Source: Nocardioides sp. T2.26MG-1
GTDB lineage: Bacteria > Actinomycetota > Actinomycetes > Propionibacteriales > Nocardioidaceae
Length of the DNA stretch: 64,000 bases
Direction of reading: 5' to 3'
Assembly (NCBI RefSeq): GCF_950101795.1
Contig: NZ_CATNLZ010000012.1
Coordinates: 310,001 to 374,000, forward strand
Shown one piece after another: positions 8,661 through 16,145 of the stretch. The position numbers and the translations under genes are program-made. Each line of letters begins with the position of its first letter. Position 1 is the first letter of the stretch. The notes under the pieces were generated by a model. The model searched no databases and was not told where the DNA came from. It saw only the letters and a program-made list of their open reading frames with translations.

Positions 8661-9815
8661 CTACGCCAGCCGGGCGACGGCGGCATCCACCCGTTCGTCG
8701 GTGGCGGTGAACGCCACCCGCACGTGGCGCGAGCCGGCGCGTCCGTAGAACGCGCCGGGGGCGACCAGGATGCCGCGGTCGGCCAGCCACGCGCCGGTGT
8801 CCCAGCAGTCCTCGTCGCGCGTACACCACAGGTAGAGCGAGGCCTCGGAGTGGTCGATGGTGAAGCCCGCGCCGAGCAGCGCGTCGCGCAGCCTGGCCCG
8901 GCGGGCGGCGTAGCGGGCGTGCTGGTCGAGCGCGTGGGCGTCGTCGTCGAGCGCGACCCTCATCGCGACCTGCTGGGGCCCCGGCATCATCAGCCCGAGG
9001 TTCTTGCGCACCGCGAGCAGCTCACGGATCAAGGCAGTGTCGCCGGCCACGAAGCCGCACCGGTAGCCCGCGAGGTTGGAGCGCTTGGACAGCGAGTGCA
9101 CCGCGAGGATGCCCCCGGCGGACCCGCCGGAGACCTTCGGGTGCAGCACCGAGACCGGGCGGTCCTGCCAGGCGCACTCCAGGTAGCACTCGTCGGAGAC
9201 CAGGATCGTGCCGCGCTCGCGGCACCAGTCGACGACCTTCTTCAGGTGCTCGGGCGGCAGCACCCGGCCGGTCGGGTTCGACGGCGAGTTGAGCCACAGC
9301 AGGGCCGGCGTCTCCGGGCCGAGCGAGGTCAGCGAGTCGGTCGCGACCGCGCGGGCGCCGGCGAGCGCCGCCCCGACCTCGTACGTCGGGTAGGCGAGCT
9401 CGGGGTAGACGATGAGGTCACCCGGGCCGATGCCCAGGTGCAGGGCCATCGAGGCGATCAGCTCCTTGGTGCCGATCACCGGCAGCACCGTGTCGAGACT
9501 GTCCAGCACGGTCACGCCGTGCCGGCGCGCCAGCCAGTCCAGGCAGGCCTCCCGCAGGTCGGCCCGGCCGACCGTCAGCGGGTAGCCCGGCGAGTCCGCG
9601 GCGCCGCGCAGCGCCTCCTGCACGACCTCCGGGGTCGGGTCGACCGGGGTGCCGACCGAGAGGTCGACGATGCCGTCCGGGTGCGCGCGGGCGCGGTCGG
9701 CGTACGGGACCAGGTGGTCCCAGGGGAAGTCGGGGAGACGGGCCGAGACCGATGGTTTCGAGGCTCCCTTCGAGGCTCGCTCCGCTCGCGCCTCAGGACT
9801 AGCGCTCGCTCGCAC
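8661..9815 (-). CDS. dapC: Succinyldiaminopimelate transaminase
   Basis: 384-residue PLP-dependent class I/II aminotransferase of the lysine/DAP pathway, acting after DapD. Visible features are SVGTPVDPTPEVV, YPLTVGRADLREA, the SPSNPTGRVLPPEHL loop, VSDECYLE (Asp contacting the PLP ring), and HSLSKRSNLAGYRCGFVAG with the PLP lysine. The order dapC-fdxA on one strand is typical of actinobacteria. The start is unusual: normal homologs begin close to the segment SARLPDFPWDHLVPYADRAR, but here no ATG, GTG or TTG lies immediately before it and the only in-frame starts (GTG 9815, TTG 9824) lie inside a palindromic repeat, which would add about 25 arginine- and alanine-rich residues. Confidence 0.92.
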   Translation of the reverse strand: MRASASPEARAERASKGASKPSVSARLPDFPWDHLVPYADRARAHPDGIVDLSVGTPVDPTPEVVQEALRGAADSPGYPLTVGRADLREACLDWLARRHGVTVLDSLDTVLPVIGTKELIASMALHLGIGPGDLIVYPELAYPTYEVGAALAGARAVATDSLTSLGPETPALLWLNSPSNPTGRVLPPEHLKKVVDWCRERGTILVSDECYLECAWQDRPVSVLHPKVSGGSAGGILAVHSLSKRSNLAGYRCGFVAGDTALIRELLAVRKNLGLMMPGPQQVAMRVALDDDAHALDQHARYAARRARLRDALLGAGFTIDHSEASLYLWCTRDEDCWDTGAWLADRGILVAPGAFYGRAGSRHVRVAFTATDERVDAAVARLA

Positions 9816-9825
9816 CTCAACCAAC
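9752..9825. repeat. Dispersed palindromic repeat overlapping the dapC start
   Basis: This copy runs from GATGGTTTCGAGGCTC through a partial internal duplication (TTCGAGGCTCGCTCCGCTC) to CACCTCAACCAAC. It occupies the junction between fdxA and dapC and provides the only available dapC start codons. Confidence 0.8.
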
Positions 9826-9833
9826 GTGCTGGC

Positions 9834-10160
9834 TCAGCTCTCCTGGTTCTGCGGCGGGAGCTCGGCGATCATCGGGTGGTCGTGGTCGATCTCACCCATC
9901 TTCGCCGCGCCGCCGGGCGAGCCGAGGTCGTCGAAGAAGTGGACGTTGGCGTCGTAGTAGCCCTTCCACTGCTCCGGGGTGTCGTCCTCGTAGAAGATCG
10001 CCTCGACCGGGCACACCGGCTCGCAGGCGCCGCAGTCCACGCACTCGTCGGGGTGGATGTAGAGCATCCGCTTGCCCTCGTAGATGCAGTCGACAGGGCA
10101 CTCGTCGACACACGCCCGGTCCTTCACGTCGACACACGGCTGGGAGATGACGTAGGTCAC
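9834..10160 (-). CDS. fdxA: Seven-iron ferredoxin FdxA
   Basis: 108-residue small electron carrier. Cysteines follow the 7Fe pattern: CVDVKDRACVDECPVDC for the 3Fe-4S site and its partner, and CVDCGACEPVCPVEAI for the 4Fe-4S site. The C-terminal extension (YYDANVHFFDDLGSPGGAAK) is typical of actinobacterial FdxA/FdxC. The GTG at 10160 is chosen because AGGAGGAA lies 5 nt upstream. It supplies low-potential electrons to partners such as P450s or reductases (family knowledge). It lies just upstream of dapC, with which it is probably co-transcribed. Confidence 0.96.
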   Translation of the reverse strand: MTYVISQPCVDVKDRACVDECPVDCIYEGKRMLYIHPDECVDCGACEPVCPVEAIFYEDDTPEQWKGYYDANVHFFDDLGSPGGAAKMGEIDHDHPMIAELPPQNQES

Positions 10161-10250
10161 CGGTTCCTCCTGGGGCATAGCGGGGAGAGAGCTCGGCCAC
10201 AGCCTAGTATCCGGACCGTGGTCGACGAGGCAGACCCTCAGTATGTGGGC

Positions 10251-10410
10251 AGGTGTCGTCGGTGCGTCCAGGGCCGTCGCGAGCGTCGCCCGGCGGAGCG
10301 CCTCGCAAGGCGGAGGAGGGAGGCGACACGGAGTGTCGACGACTGACGACAACGCAGCGAGGCGCCCGCAGGGCGACGCGCAGCAGGCCGGGGGCGCACC
10401 GACGACACCT
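10251..10410. mobile_element. 160-bp MITE-like palindromic element
   Basis: The ends are perfect 16-bp inverted repeats (AGGTGTCGTCGGTGCG at 10251-10266 and its complement at 10395-10410). Inside, 10277-10304 and 10370-10394 are also largely complementary, so the element can form one long hairpin. It has no coding capacity of its own. It lies in the promoter and start region of the GNAT gene and includes the alternative GTG start at 10333. Size and terminal repeats resemble a miniature inverted-repeat element; no clear target-site duplication was identified. Confidence 0.6.
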
Positions 10411-10419
10411 CAGCACCCG

Positions 10420-11319
10420 ATGGGGTCACACACCCTGGGCCCGCATGTCGTGGGCAAGCGGGTGGTCGTACGCCGGGTCCTGCGCGGCCAGACCGGTCCG
10501 ACGGGCGGTCCGGCGTTCTCCGACGTGCTGGGCATCTGCACGTCCTGGGCCGACGGCACCTGCGTCGTGCAGCCCGAGACCGGCGAGCCGATGGTGATCG
10601 CGGTCGCCGACATCGTCTCCGGCAAGCCGATCCCGCCCCGGCCCTCGCCCCGGCTGCGGGCCACGCCCCAGGAGGCGCAGGTGCGGGCGCTGGCGCTCTG
10701 GCCGGACCTCGAGACCCGGCCGCTGGGCGACTGGGTGCTGCGCCACTCCCCCACCTCCACGGCCCGGCGCGCCAACTCCGTGCTGGCGATGGGGCCGGCG
10801 GGCGTCGAAGGCGCCTACGAGCAGGTCCTCGAGTTCTACGCCGGCCGCACCGGCCGCCCGATCGCCGCGGTGCTGCCGGGCTCGGCCGAGGACGAGCTGT
10901 TCCGCGGGCACGGGTGGGAGCCGGAGAGCACCGACGCCGACACGCTCTTCCAGGTGTGCGGGGTGGCGCAAGCGCGGCGCGCGGTGGTTTCGAGGCTCGC
11001 TCCTCGACCACCGGCTGAGTACGACGAGGCCGGCGACCTGGTGACCGTCCGGATCGGCGACGTCGCGAGCGGGGTGGCGGCGTACGACCGCGACTGGGTG
11101 GGCTTCCGGAGCATCGAGGTCGCGCCGGAGCACCGGCGTCAGGGCCTGGCCGTCGCGGTGATGGCGGCGCTGCTGGAGTGGGGCGCCGAGCGGGGTGCGA
11201 CCACGGCGTACCTCCAGGTGCTCGGCGACAACGCGCCGGCGCTGGGGCTCTACGAGCGGCTGGGGTTCACCACCCACCACGCCTACCGCTACCTCGCGCC
11301 GGCCTTCCCCGCCGGCTGA
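10420..11319 (+). CDS. GNAT family N-acetyltransferase with N-terminal SH3-like domain
   Basis: 299 residues from ATG 10420. Residues 1-75 (MGSHTLGPHVVGKRVVVRRV through VIAVADIVSGKPIPPRP) form a small beta-rich SH3-like domain. The rest is a double-GNAT-like fold; the acetyl-CoA loop is in SIEVAPEHRRQGLAVAVMAA, followed by LQVLGDNAPALGLYERLGF. The acetyl acceptor is unknown. A palindromic repeat is read in frame at 10983-11018, adding AVVSRLAPRPPAE between the two halves. A GTG at 10333 inside the MITE-like element is an alternative start. The gene is divergent from fdxA, a neighbourhood seen in related genomes. Confidence 0.8.
   Translation: MGSHTLGPHVVGKRVVVRRVLRGQTGPTGGPAFSDVLGICTSWADGTCVVQPETGEPMVIAVADIVSGKPIPPRPSPRLRATPQEAQVRALALWPDLETRPLGDWVLRHSPTSTARRANSVLAMGPAGVEGAYEQVLEFYAGRTGRPIAAVLPGSAEDELFRGHGWEPESTDADTLFQVCGVAQARRAVVSRLAPRPPAEYDEAGDLVTVRIGDVASGVAAYDRDWVGFRSIEVAPEHRRQGLAVAVMAALLEWGAERGATTAYLQVLGDNAPALGLYERLGFTTHHAYRYLAPAFPAG
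10983..11018. repeat. Palindromic repeat read in frame inside the GNAT gene
   Basis: The sequence GGTGGTTTCGAGGCTCGC followed by TCCTCGACCACCGG belongs to the same family as the copies at 326 and 54949. Its length keeps the frame open and adds about 12 residues between the two halves of the acetyltransferase. Confidence 0.8.
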
Positions 11320-12266
11320 GCCCCGAGCAGCCGCTCGCTGCGCGCGGTCACCCACGGCCACGCGACGCGCACGAACGCCAGGAGCAGGGTGCCGGAGAGG
11401 ATCATGCAGCCGATGTTCGCGCCGAGCTGCTCGAGCGACCCGGCGATCTCGCCGCGCTCGCCGAACGCCAGCCCGAGCGCGAGGTTGCCGGCCGCGGGCA
11501 CGGTGGTGACGCTGATGAAGACGCCGACCATCGTGGCGGTCTTCTCGATCGCCAGGGCGAGCGCGCCGGCGGCGCCGGCCAGCAGCGCGACCACGAACGA
11601 CCACAGGTCGGGGTGCCAGATGAACCCGGTGTTGGGGCGCGCACGGGTGACGTCCTCGACGGTGATCGCCCCACCCCAGCGCGCGAGCAGGGCGAGGGCG
11701 GTGACCGCGGCGATCGCGAACACGAACGACAGCACCAGCAGCCGCAGGCTGCGGCCGACCAGGCTCCAGTGGCCGAGCACAATGCCCGCGCACGCTGCGG
11801 CGATCGCGCTGAACTCCGGCCCCACGACCATCGCCCCGACGACGAGCACGGCGGAGTCGGTGATCACCGCGATCGAGGCCAGCGAGACCGCGATCACCAG
11901 GAAGACCAGGTAGGACACCGTCGGCACCGCGCCCGCCTCCGCCTGCGCCTGGACCGACTCCCAGATCACCGCGTCGTCGGGGTGCCCCGGTGCGGCGGCC
12001 TCGAGCCGGCGGGCCTCGTCGAACGGCGTGCCGGTCGGGGTGGTGACCACGATGCCGCCGGCCGCGGCGAGGCCGAGGTCCTCGAGCCGCCGCAGCAGCG
12101 CGCCGGCCTGCTCGCGGGCCACGTCGCACTCGACGAGGTCGCCCGCGGGCTGCAGGCAGGCGCCCTCGGCCAGCGTGATGTTGGTGGTGCACGCGTGCTC
12201 GAGGAGCAGCGCGCGGACCGGGTCGGAGAGCTCGGTCGGCACGGTCAGGCGGAGGTGGACCAGCAC
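11289..12266 (-). CDS. DUF389 family integral membrane protein
   Basis: 325 residues. The N-terminal ~110 residues form a soluble domain (VLVHLRLTVPTELSDPVRAL onward), followed by about six hydrophobic segments, among them SYLVFLVIAVSLASIAVI, VVGAMVVGPEFSAIAAACAG and GVFISVTTVPAAGNLALGLA. This matches the DUF389/TIGR00341 family, whose function is unknown. GTG 12266 is chosen because TACGCT lies 6 nt upstream, suggesting a leaderless transcript. Its 3' end overlaps the convergent GNAT gene by 31 bp. It is divergent from the aspS leader. Confidence 0.85.
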   Translation of the reverse strand: MLVHLRLTVPTELSDPVRALLLEHACTTNITLAEGACLQPAGDLVECDVAREQAGALLRRLEDLGLAAAGGIVVTTPTGTPFDEARRLEAAAPGHPDDAVIWESVQAQAEAGAVPTVSYLVFLVIAVSLASIAVITDSAVLVVGAMVVGPEFSAIAAACAGIVLGHWSLVGRSLRLLVLSFVFAIAAVTALALLARWGGAITVEDVTRARPNTGFIWHPDLWSFVVALLAGAAGALALAIEKTATMVGVFISVTTVPAAGNLALGLAFGERGEIAGSLEQLGANIGCMILSGTLLLAFVRVAWPWVTARSERLLGAQPAGKAGAR

Positions 12267-12316
12267 GGCCCGAGCGTACGGCGGGAACGGGTTGGCGATC
12301 CGGCGGCGTGCCGACC

Positions 12317-12482
12317 TACGATCGGGGTGGATCGGTGAGGCCTGACAACCCTCGTGACAGCCGGTCCCGCGCGGATCGGCGTACCGACGAGAGGCCGGAC
12401 GAACTGTTCGGCGAAGGTGTGGTGGCACCGCGACCTTGCCCCCGCCCACACCTCCAGGGCTTCACCGCTACTGGAGGCAATC
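12317..12482 (+). promoter_or_regulatory. Translational T-box riboswitch of aspS with GAC-AAC specifier loop
   Basis: A -10 box TACGAT lies at 12317-12322. Stem I pairs UGAGG (12336-12340) with CCUCG (12350-12354); its loop CCUGACAAC holds GAC (Asp, 12344-12346) followed directly by AAC (Asn, 12347-12349). Stem III is GCCGGAC/GUUCGGC (12394-12412). The antisequestrator has perfect eight-base arms AGGUGUGG (12415-12422) and CCACACCU (12446-12453), the seven-base bulge UGGCACC (12423-12429), and GCG/CGC (12430-12432 with 12443-12445). The rival helix CCUCCAG/CUGGAGG (12451-12457 with 12471-12477) buries the ribosome binding site GGAGG. The C in UGGC pairs with a G discriminator, which both tRNA-Asp and tRNA-Asn have. 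Confidence 0.88.
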
Positions 12483-13790
12483 GTGCAACGCACACTCTGT
12501 TCCGACCTGTCCAGCGCCACCCCGGGTGAGACCGTCCGGCTGCAGGGCTGGGTCCACCGCCGCCGCGAGATGGCGGCGCTGACGTTCCTGGTCGTCCGCG
12601 ACCGCAGCGGCCTGGCCCAGGTCGTGGTCCGCGACGGGTCCGCCGTGCCGCCCGAGGAGACCACCGTCGAGGTGGTCGGCGTCGCGACCGCCAACGCGCA
12701 GGCGCCGGGCGGCGTCGAGGTGACCGAGCCGGTGATCACCGCGCTCACCGAGCCGGCCGCCACCCCGCCGGTCGAGCTGTGGCGCCCCGGACTCGACGTC
12801 TCGCTGCCGACGCTGCTCGACCACGCGCCGGTCACCTGGCGGCACCCGCGGCAGCGGGCCCGGTGGGAGCTCGCCGCGGCGTCGGTGCGGGGCTTCCGCG
12901 CGACGCTCGACGCGGCCGGCTTCACCGAGATCCAGACGCCGAAGTTCGTGGCGTCGGCGACCGAGTCGGGCGCGAACGTGTTCGAGGTCGACTACTTCGG
13001 GCGGCCGGCGTACCTCGCCCAGAGCCCGCAGTTCTACAAGCAGCAGTTGGTCGGGGTGTTCGAGCGGGTCTACGAGGTCGGGCCGGTGTTCCGGGCCGAG
13101 CCGCACGACACCGTGCGGCACCTGGCGGAGTACGTCTCGCTCGACGTCGAGCTCGGCTTCGTCCGCGACCACCGCGACGTGCTCGCAGTGCTGCGGGACG
13201 TGCTGGCCGGGATGGTCGAGGCGGTGCACGAGCACGCGGGCGCCGCCGTGGAGCGCTCGGGCGCGGACGTGCCGGTGGTGCCCGAGGAGATCCCGGTGAT
13301 CCACTTCCGCGACGCGCTCGCGCTGGTCGGCGCTCCCGAGGACGAGCCCGACCTGGCGCCCGAGCACGAGCGGGCGATCGGCGCGTGGGCGCTGGCCGAG
13401 CACGGCAGCGACTTCGTCGCCGTCGAGGGCTACCCGATGGCGAAGCGGCCGTTCTACACCCACCCCTGGTCGCGAGACGGCGCCGGCGCGCCTCCTCGAC
13501 CGACGGGTCGGTCGACGTGGTCCAACAGCTTCGACCTGCTGTTCCGCGGGCTCGAGCTCGTCACCGGCGGGCAGCGCCTGCACCGGCCGTCGGAGTACGA
13601 CGCCGCGATCCGCGCCCGCGGCGAGGACCCGGCGGCGTACGCGCCGTACCTCCAGGCCTTCGAGCACGGCATGCCGCCGCACGGCGGGTTCGCGATCGGC
13701 CTGGAGCGGTGGACGGCGCGGCTGGCCGGGGTCGCGAACATCCGCGAGGTCACGCTGTTCCCGCGCGACCTGACCCGGCTCACCCCGTGA
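12483..13790 (+). CDS. aspS: Aspartyl-tRNA synthetase, archaeal-type (non-discriminating Asp/Asn)
   Basis: 435-residue class IIb synthetase. The N-terminal OB fold (VRLQGWVHRRREMAALTFLV) recognises the anticodon; the core has motif 2 (YEVGPVFRAEPHDTVRHLAE) and motif 3 (GGFAIGLERWTARLAGVANI). The short length without the bacterial GAD insertion marks the archaeal/AspS2 class, which usually charges both tRNA-Asp and tRNA-Asn and works with GatCAB to make Asn-tRNA. The GTG at 12483 has GGAGG 5 nt upstream. Around residues 329-345 the usual short loop between THP and SNSFDLLFRG is replaced by a longer stretch, SRDGAGAPPRPTGRSTW, encoded by a palindromic repeat. Catalytic residues look intact. Confidence 0.93.
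   Translation: MQRTLCSDLSSATPGETVRLQGWVHRRREMAALTFLVVRDRSGLAQVVVRDGSAVPPEETTVEVVGVATANAQAPGGVEVTEPVITALTEPAATPPVELWRPGLDVSLPTLLDHAPVTWRHPRQRARWELAAASVRGFRATLDAAGFTEIQTPKFVASATESGANVFEVDYFGRPAYLAQSPQFYKQQLVGVFERVYEVGPVFRAEPHDTVRHLAEYVSLDVELGFVRDHRDVLAVLRDVLAGMVEAVHEHAGAAVERSGADVPVVPEEIPVIHFRDALALVGAPEDEPDLAPEHERAIGAWALAEHGSDFVAVEGYPMAKRPFYTHPWSRDGAGAPPRPTGRSTWSNSFDLLFRGLELVTGGQRLHRPSEYDAAIRARGEDPAAYAPYLQAFEHGMPPHGGFAIGLERWTARLAGVANIREVTLFPRDLTRLTP
13466..13515. repeat. Palindromic repeat inserted in frame in aspS
   Basis: The stretch CTGGTCGCGAGACGGCGCCG, then GCGCGCCTCCTCGACC and CGACGGGTCGGTCGA, resembles intergenic palindromes of this genome type (GGTCTCGAGACGG...CCTCGACC). It falls in a surface loop of the synthetase and keeps the reading frame. 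Confidence 0.65.
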
Positions 13791-13987
13791 CGGCGGGCTG
13801 ACAGGTCGGGCGGAACGCCGGGTCGGCCGGGCCCGGTCGCGTGAGCGCGTTGAGCGTCCAGGCGATCGCGGTCCGGCTCATCGGGATGAGGACGTGCTCG
13901 GCCAGGTCGGCCGGGCAGGAGTCCTGGATGGTGACGTTGGTGGTGCGCGGCCCGGCCGCGAGGAACGCCGGCTCCGGGCGCGCGTCC
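13780..13987 (-). pseudogene. C-terminal fragment of a secreted lipase
   Basis: The frame encodes PAFLAAGPRTTNVTIQDSCP then ADLAEHVLIPMSRTAIAWTL and NALTRPGPADPAFRPTC before the stop. The NVTIQDxCPxDLAEHxxxxxxxxAxxWxLNAL pattern, with its paired cysteines, is typical of the end of secreted triacylglycerol lipases of actinobacteria, which are normally over 300 residues. Only about 65 residues remain. The upstream end coincides with the start of the palindromic repeat at 13986, and the stop codon overlaps the end of aspS by 11 bp. No catalytic residues are left. Confidence 0.65.
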
Positions 13988-14035
13988 GGTGGTTGAGGTG
14001 CGAGGAGCGCTCGCGACGAGCCTCGAAACCACCGC
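13986..14035. repeat. Dispersed palindromic repeat
   Basis: GGTGGTTGAGGTGCGAGGAG, a short centre and CGAGCCTCGAAACCACC: a well-conserved single copy. It lies exactly between the lipase fragment and the vanW-like gene. Confidence 0.88.
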
Positions 14036-14051
14036 AGCGGACGGCGTGGCC

Positions 14052-15800
14052 TCAGTTCTTCTTCGGCTCCTTGCAGACCACCGTGTCCGAGGGCGTGTAG
14101 GCCGTGTGGAACTTTTCGACGTGGTCGACCGCGTCCTCGCCGTGGCGCTTGAAGGTGCGGGTCACGTCGACGTCGAACCCGGCGTACCCGGTGTTGGGAT
14201 AGCAGTCGGGGGCCGACAGCGTGCGGGTCTTCGGCGGCCGGTAGTTGTAGCGGTCGGAGGTGGAGGTGGTGATGTCCCAGTACTTCGTGGACCACATCGA
14301 CACCGTGACCACGCCCTGCGACGAGGGCGTGGCGGGCTGGACGGTGGCGTGGATCAGGACGCCGTACGGCGTGTCGTTCTGGAACCGCAGGTCGACCGCG
14401 CCCCAGGCCACGGTCGCCTCCCGGCCCACGGGATAGCGGTCGATGTAGAACGAGTGCGGCTTGTGCTCGATGTCCTTGAGCCCGGCGAAGAACATCGCGT
14501 TGAACGTGGTGGTCGCCATCTGGGAGACGCCGCCGCCGAGGTCCTCCTTGAAGATGCCGTCGCTGATGATGAAGCCCTCGGTGAAGCCGTTCTCGCGGGT
14601 GCGCTCGCCGACGGTGTCGTTGAGCGAGAACACGTCGCCCGGCTTGAGCACGGTGCCGTCGACGAGCTCGGCGGCGCGGCCGATGTTGATGTTGCGGTAC
14701 TCCGCGTAGGGGTAGTACGTCGTGAACGTCGAGACCCGCTCGCGGATCTTCAGTGCCTTGGCGTCCGCGGTGGTGAAGTCGGGCTCGGCGACGGTCGACT
14801 CGACCTTCATCTCCCGGTCGCCGCCCTGGCGGGTGACCAGCTCGAGGAACGCGTCGCTGACGTCCGCGGGCTCGTAGGTGACGCCGGGCTTGGCCGGGAT
14901 CACCTTCGGCTTGCCGCCGACCAGCTCGACGGTCGCGTCGACCGGGGCGCCGTCGTCGCTGATGCCGGCGTCGACGAGCTTGATCAGAGCCTTCTCGTGG
15001 AGGCTCGGCACCAGCTCGCCGTTCTCCGGACGCATGCCGAGCACCGCCCCGAACTCCGCCGGGTCGAGCCGCACCGGCGAGTCGCCGAAGACCAGCGTCA
15101 CCGGGCCGGACATCGCCGGGTTGGCGAAGTCGTCGAGCGCCGCCTGCAGGTCGGCGTCATCGATGTCCGGCTCGGCCTTGCGCAGGCTCAGCTCGACGTC
15201 GGCGGCCTTGTCGGCGGTGTACGCCGCCGTGATCGCCTGCTCGGCCACGTCGCGGTCGAGCTCCTCGCCCGGGGCCGGATCGGTGGTGACGATCTTGCCG
15301 TCGCGGAACCGCACGTCGCCGTCCACCGGCGTGGTGCCGACCTCCTCGGAGAGGGAGTCGAGGGCGGTGGCGAACGCCGTGTCGTCGACGTCCACGACCG
15401 CGTCGAGGTCGTCGCCGCCGGTCCAGTAGTCCCACAGCCGCCCGGGGCTCCAGCTCCGCTCGCCGCCGGCGTCGGCCACCGACGCCGCGTAGTCGACGCT
15501 CAGCCCGGCCTCGCCGGGGTCGACCGTGCTGCGCTCTCCGTCGACGGTGACGGCGATCGGTCGGTCCACCCGGTCGGCCAGCCCGGCCCGCAGCGCCTTC
15601 TCGGCGGCGTCCGGTGTGCGCCCGCCGACCTCGACGCCCGCGACCGTCGTGCCCCGCGGCACCTTGTCGCCGGCGGCGAGGTAGACCGCGACGTACGCAC
15701 CGGCGAAGAGCACCACCAGCCCGGCCAGCACGAGGAGGACGACCTTGCCGCCCTCCTTCTCACGGGCGGGCTCGGGCTTCGGCTTCTTCACGGGCGTCAT
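14052..15800 (-). CDS. VanW family protein with repeated peptidoglycan-binding domains
   Basis: 582 residues. A single membrane span (VVLLVLAGLVVLFAGAYVAV, about residues 20-40) anchors the protein with the rest outside. Two putative peptidoglycan-binding repeats follow (TTVAGVEVGGRTPDAAEKAL near 50; a second near 230-340), and the C-terminal VanW domain spans about residues 355-510 (GDVFSLNDTVGERT, GGGVSQMATTTFNAMFFAGL, YPVGREATVAW). VanW is named from glycopeptide-resistance clusters, but its reaction is unknown; these large forms are widespread in Gram-positives. ATG 15800 is chosen; a GTG at 15818 is also in frame. The gene follows the DUF6113 and mshB genes on the same strand with a 1-bp gap. 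Confidence 0.9.
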   Translation of the reverse strand: MTPVKKPKPEPAREKEGGKVVLLVLAGLVVLFAGAYVAVYLAAGDKVPRGTTVAGVEVGGRTPDAAEKALRAGLADRVDRPIAVTVDGERSTVDPGEAGLSVDYAASVADAGGERSWSPGRLWDYWTGGDDLDAVVDVDDTAFATALDSLSEEVGTTPVDGDVRFRDGKIVTTDPAPGEELDRDVAEQAITAAYTADKAADVELSLRKAEPDIDDADLQAALDDFANPAMSGPVTLVFGDSPVRLDPAEFGAVLGMRPENGELVPSLHEKALIKLVDAGISDDGAPVDATVELVGGKPKVIPAKPGVTYEPADVSDAFLELVTRQGGDREMKVESTVAEPDFTTADAKALKIRERVSTFTTYYPYAEYRNINIGRAAELVDGTVLKPGDVFSLNDTVGERTRENGFTEGFIISDGIFKEDLGGGVSQMATTTFNAMFFAGLKDIEHKPHSFYIDRYPVGREATVAWGAVDLRFQNDTPYGVLIHATVQPATPSSQGVVTVSMWSTKYWDITTSTSDRYNYRPPKTRTLSAPDCYPNTGYAGFDVDVTRTFKRHGEDAVDHVEKFHTAYTPSDTVVCKEPKKN

Positions 15801-15801
15801 C

Positions 15802-16134
15802 CTAGGAGTCGGTCTCACGGCGGGCGGGACGCGGCAGCGTGGCGATGCCCACGATCAACAGCACCAGGGCCGCCCCCAGGACGGTGTACCCCGGAAGGTC
15901 CTGGCTGATCAGGTAGTCGCCCTCGGGCCGCGGGAACGTCAGCCAGGCGACCATCGCGTCCCAGCCGGCGACGAACGCCAGCCGCGACCACCAGCCGGGC
16001 GGGAGGGCGACGACCGCGACGGCCGTGGCACCCAGGGCGAGGACGATCCCCCACGAGATCTCGTGGAGCGCGACCGTGGCCACCGCGGTCGCCGCGCCGG
16101 CGGCGAGCAGGCCGACGGCCGCCAGGACCCGCAC
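15802..16134 (-). CDS. Small membrane protein (DUF6113-like) next to mshB
   Basis: 110 residues with about three to four hydrophobic segments: VLAAVGLLAAGAATAVATV, IVLALGATAVAVVALP, then VAGWDAMVAWLTFPRPEGD and VLGAALVLLIVGIATLP. The position directly downstream of mshB and the size fit the DUF6113 family seen beside mshB in other actinobacteria; function unknown. GTG 16134 lies 11 nt after the mshB stop codon, so the two are probably co-transcribed and translationally linked. Confidence 0.75.
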   Translation of the reverse strand: MRVLAAVGLLAAGAATAVATVALHEISWGIVLALGATAVAVVALPPGWWSRLAFVAGWDAMVAWLTFPRPEGDYLISQDLPGYTVLGAALVLLIVGIATLPRPARRETDS

Positions 16135-16145
16135 CCCGGACCGGC

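Noticed and set aside
13989..15908. Plus-strand 639-codon frame over the VanW gene
   Set aside because: No similarity to any family; opposite strand encodes a clear VanW protein.
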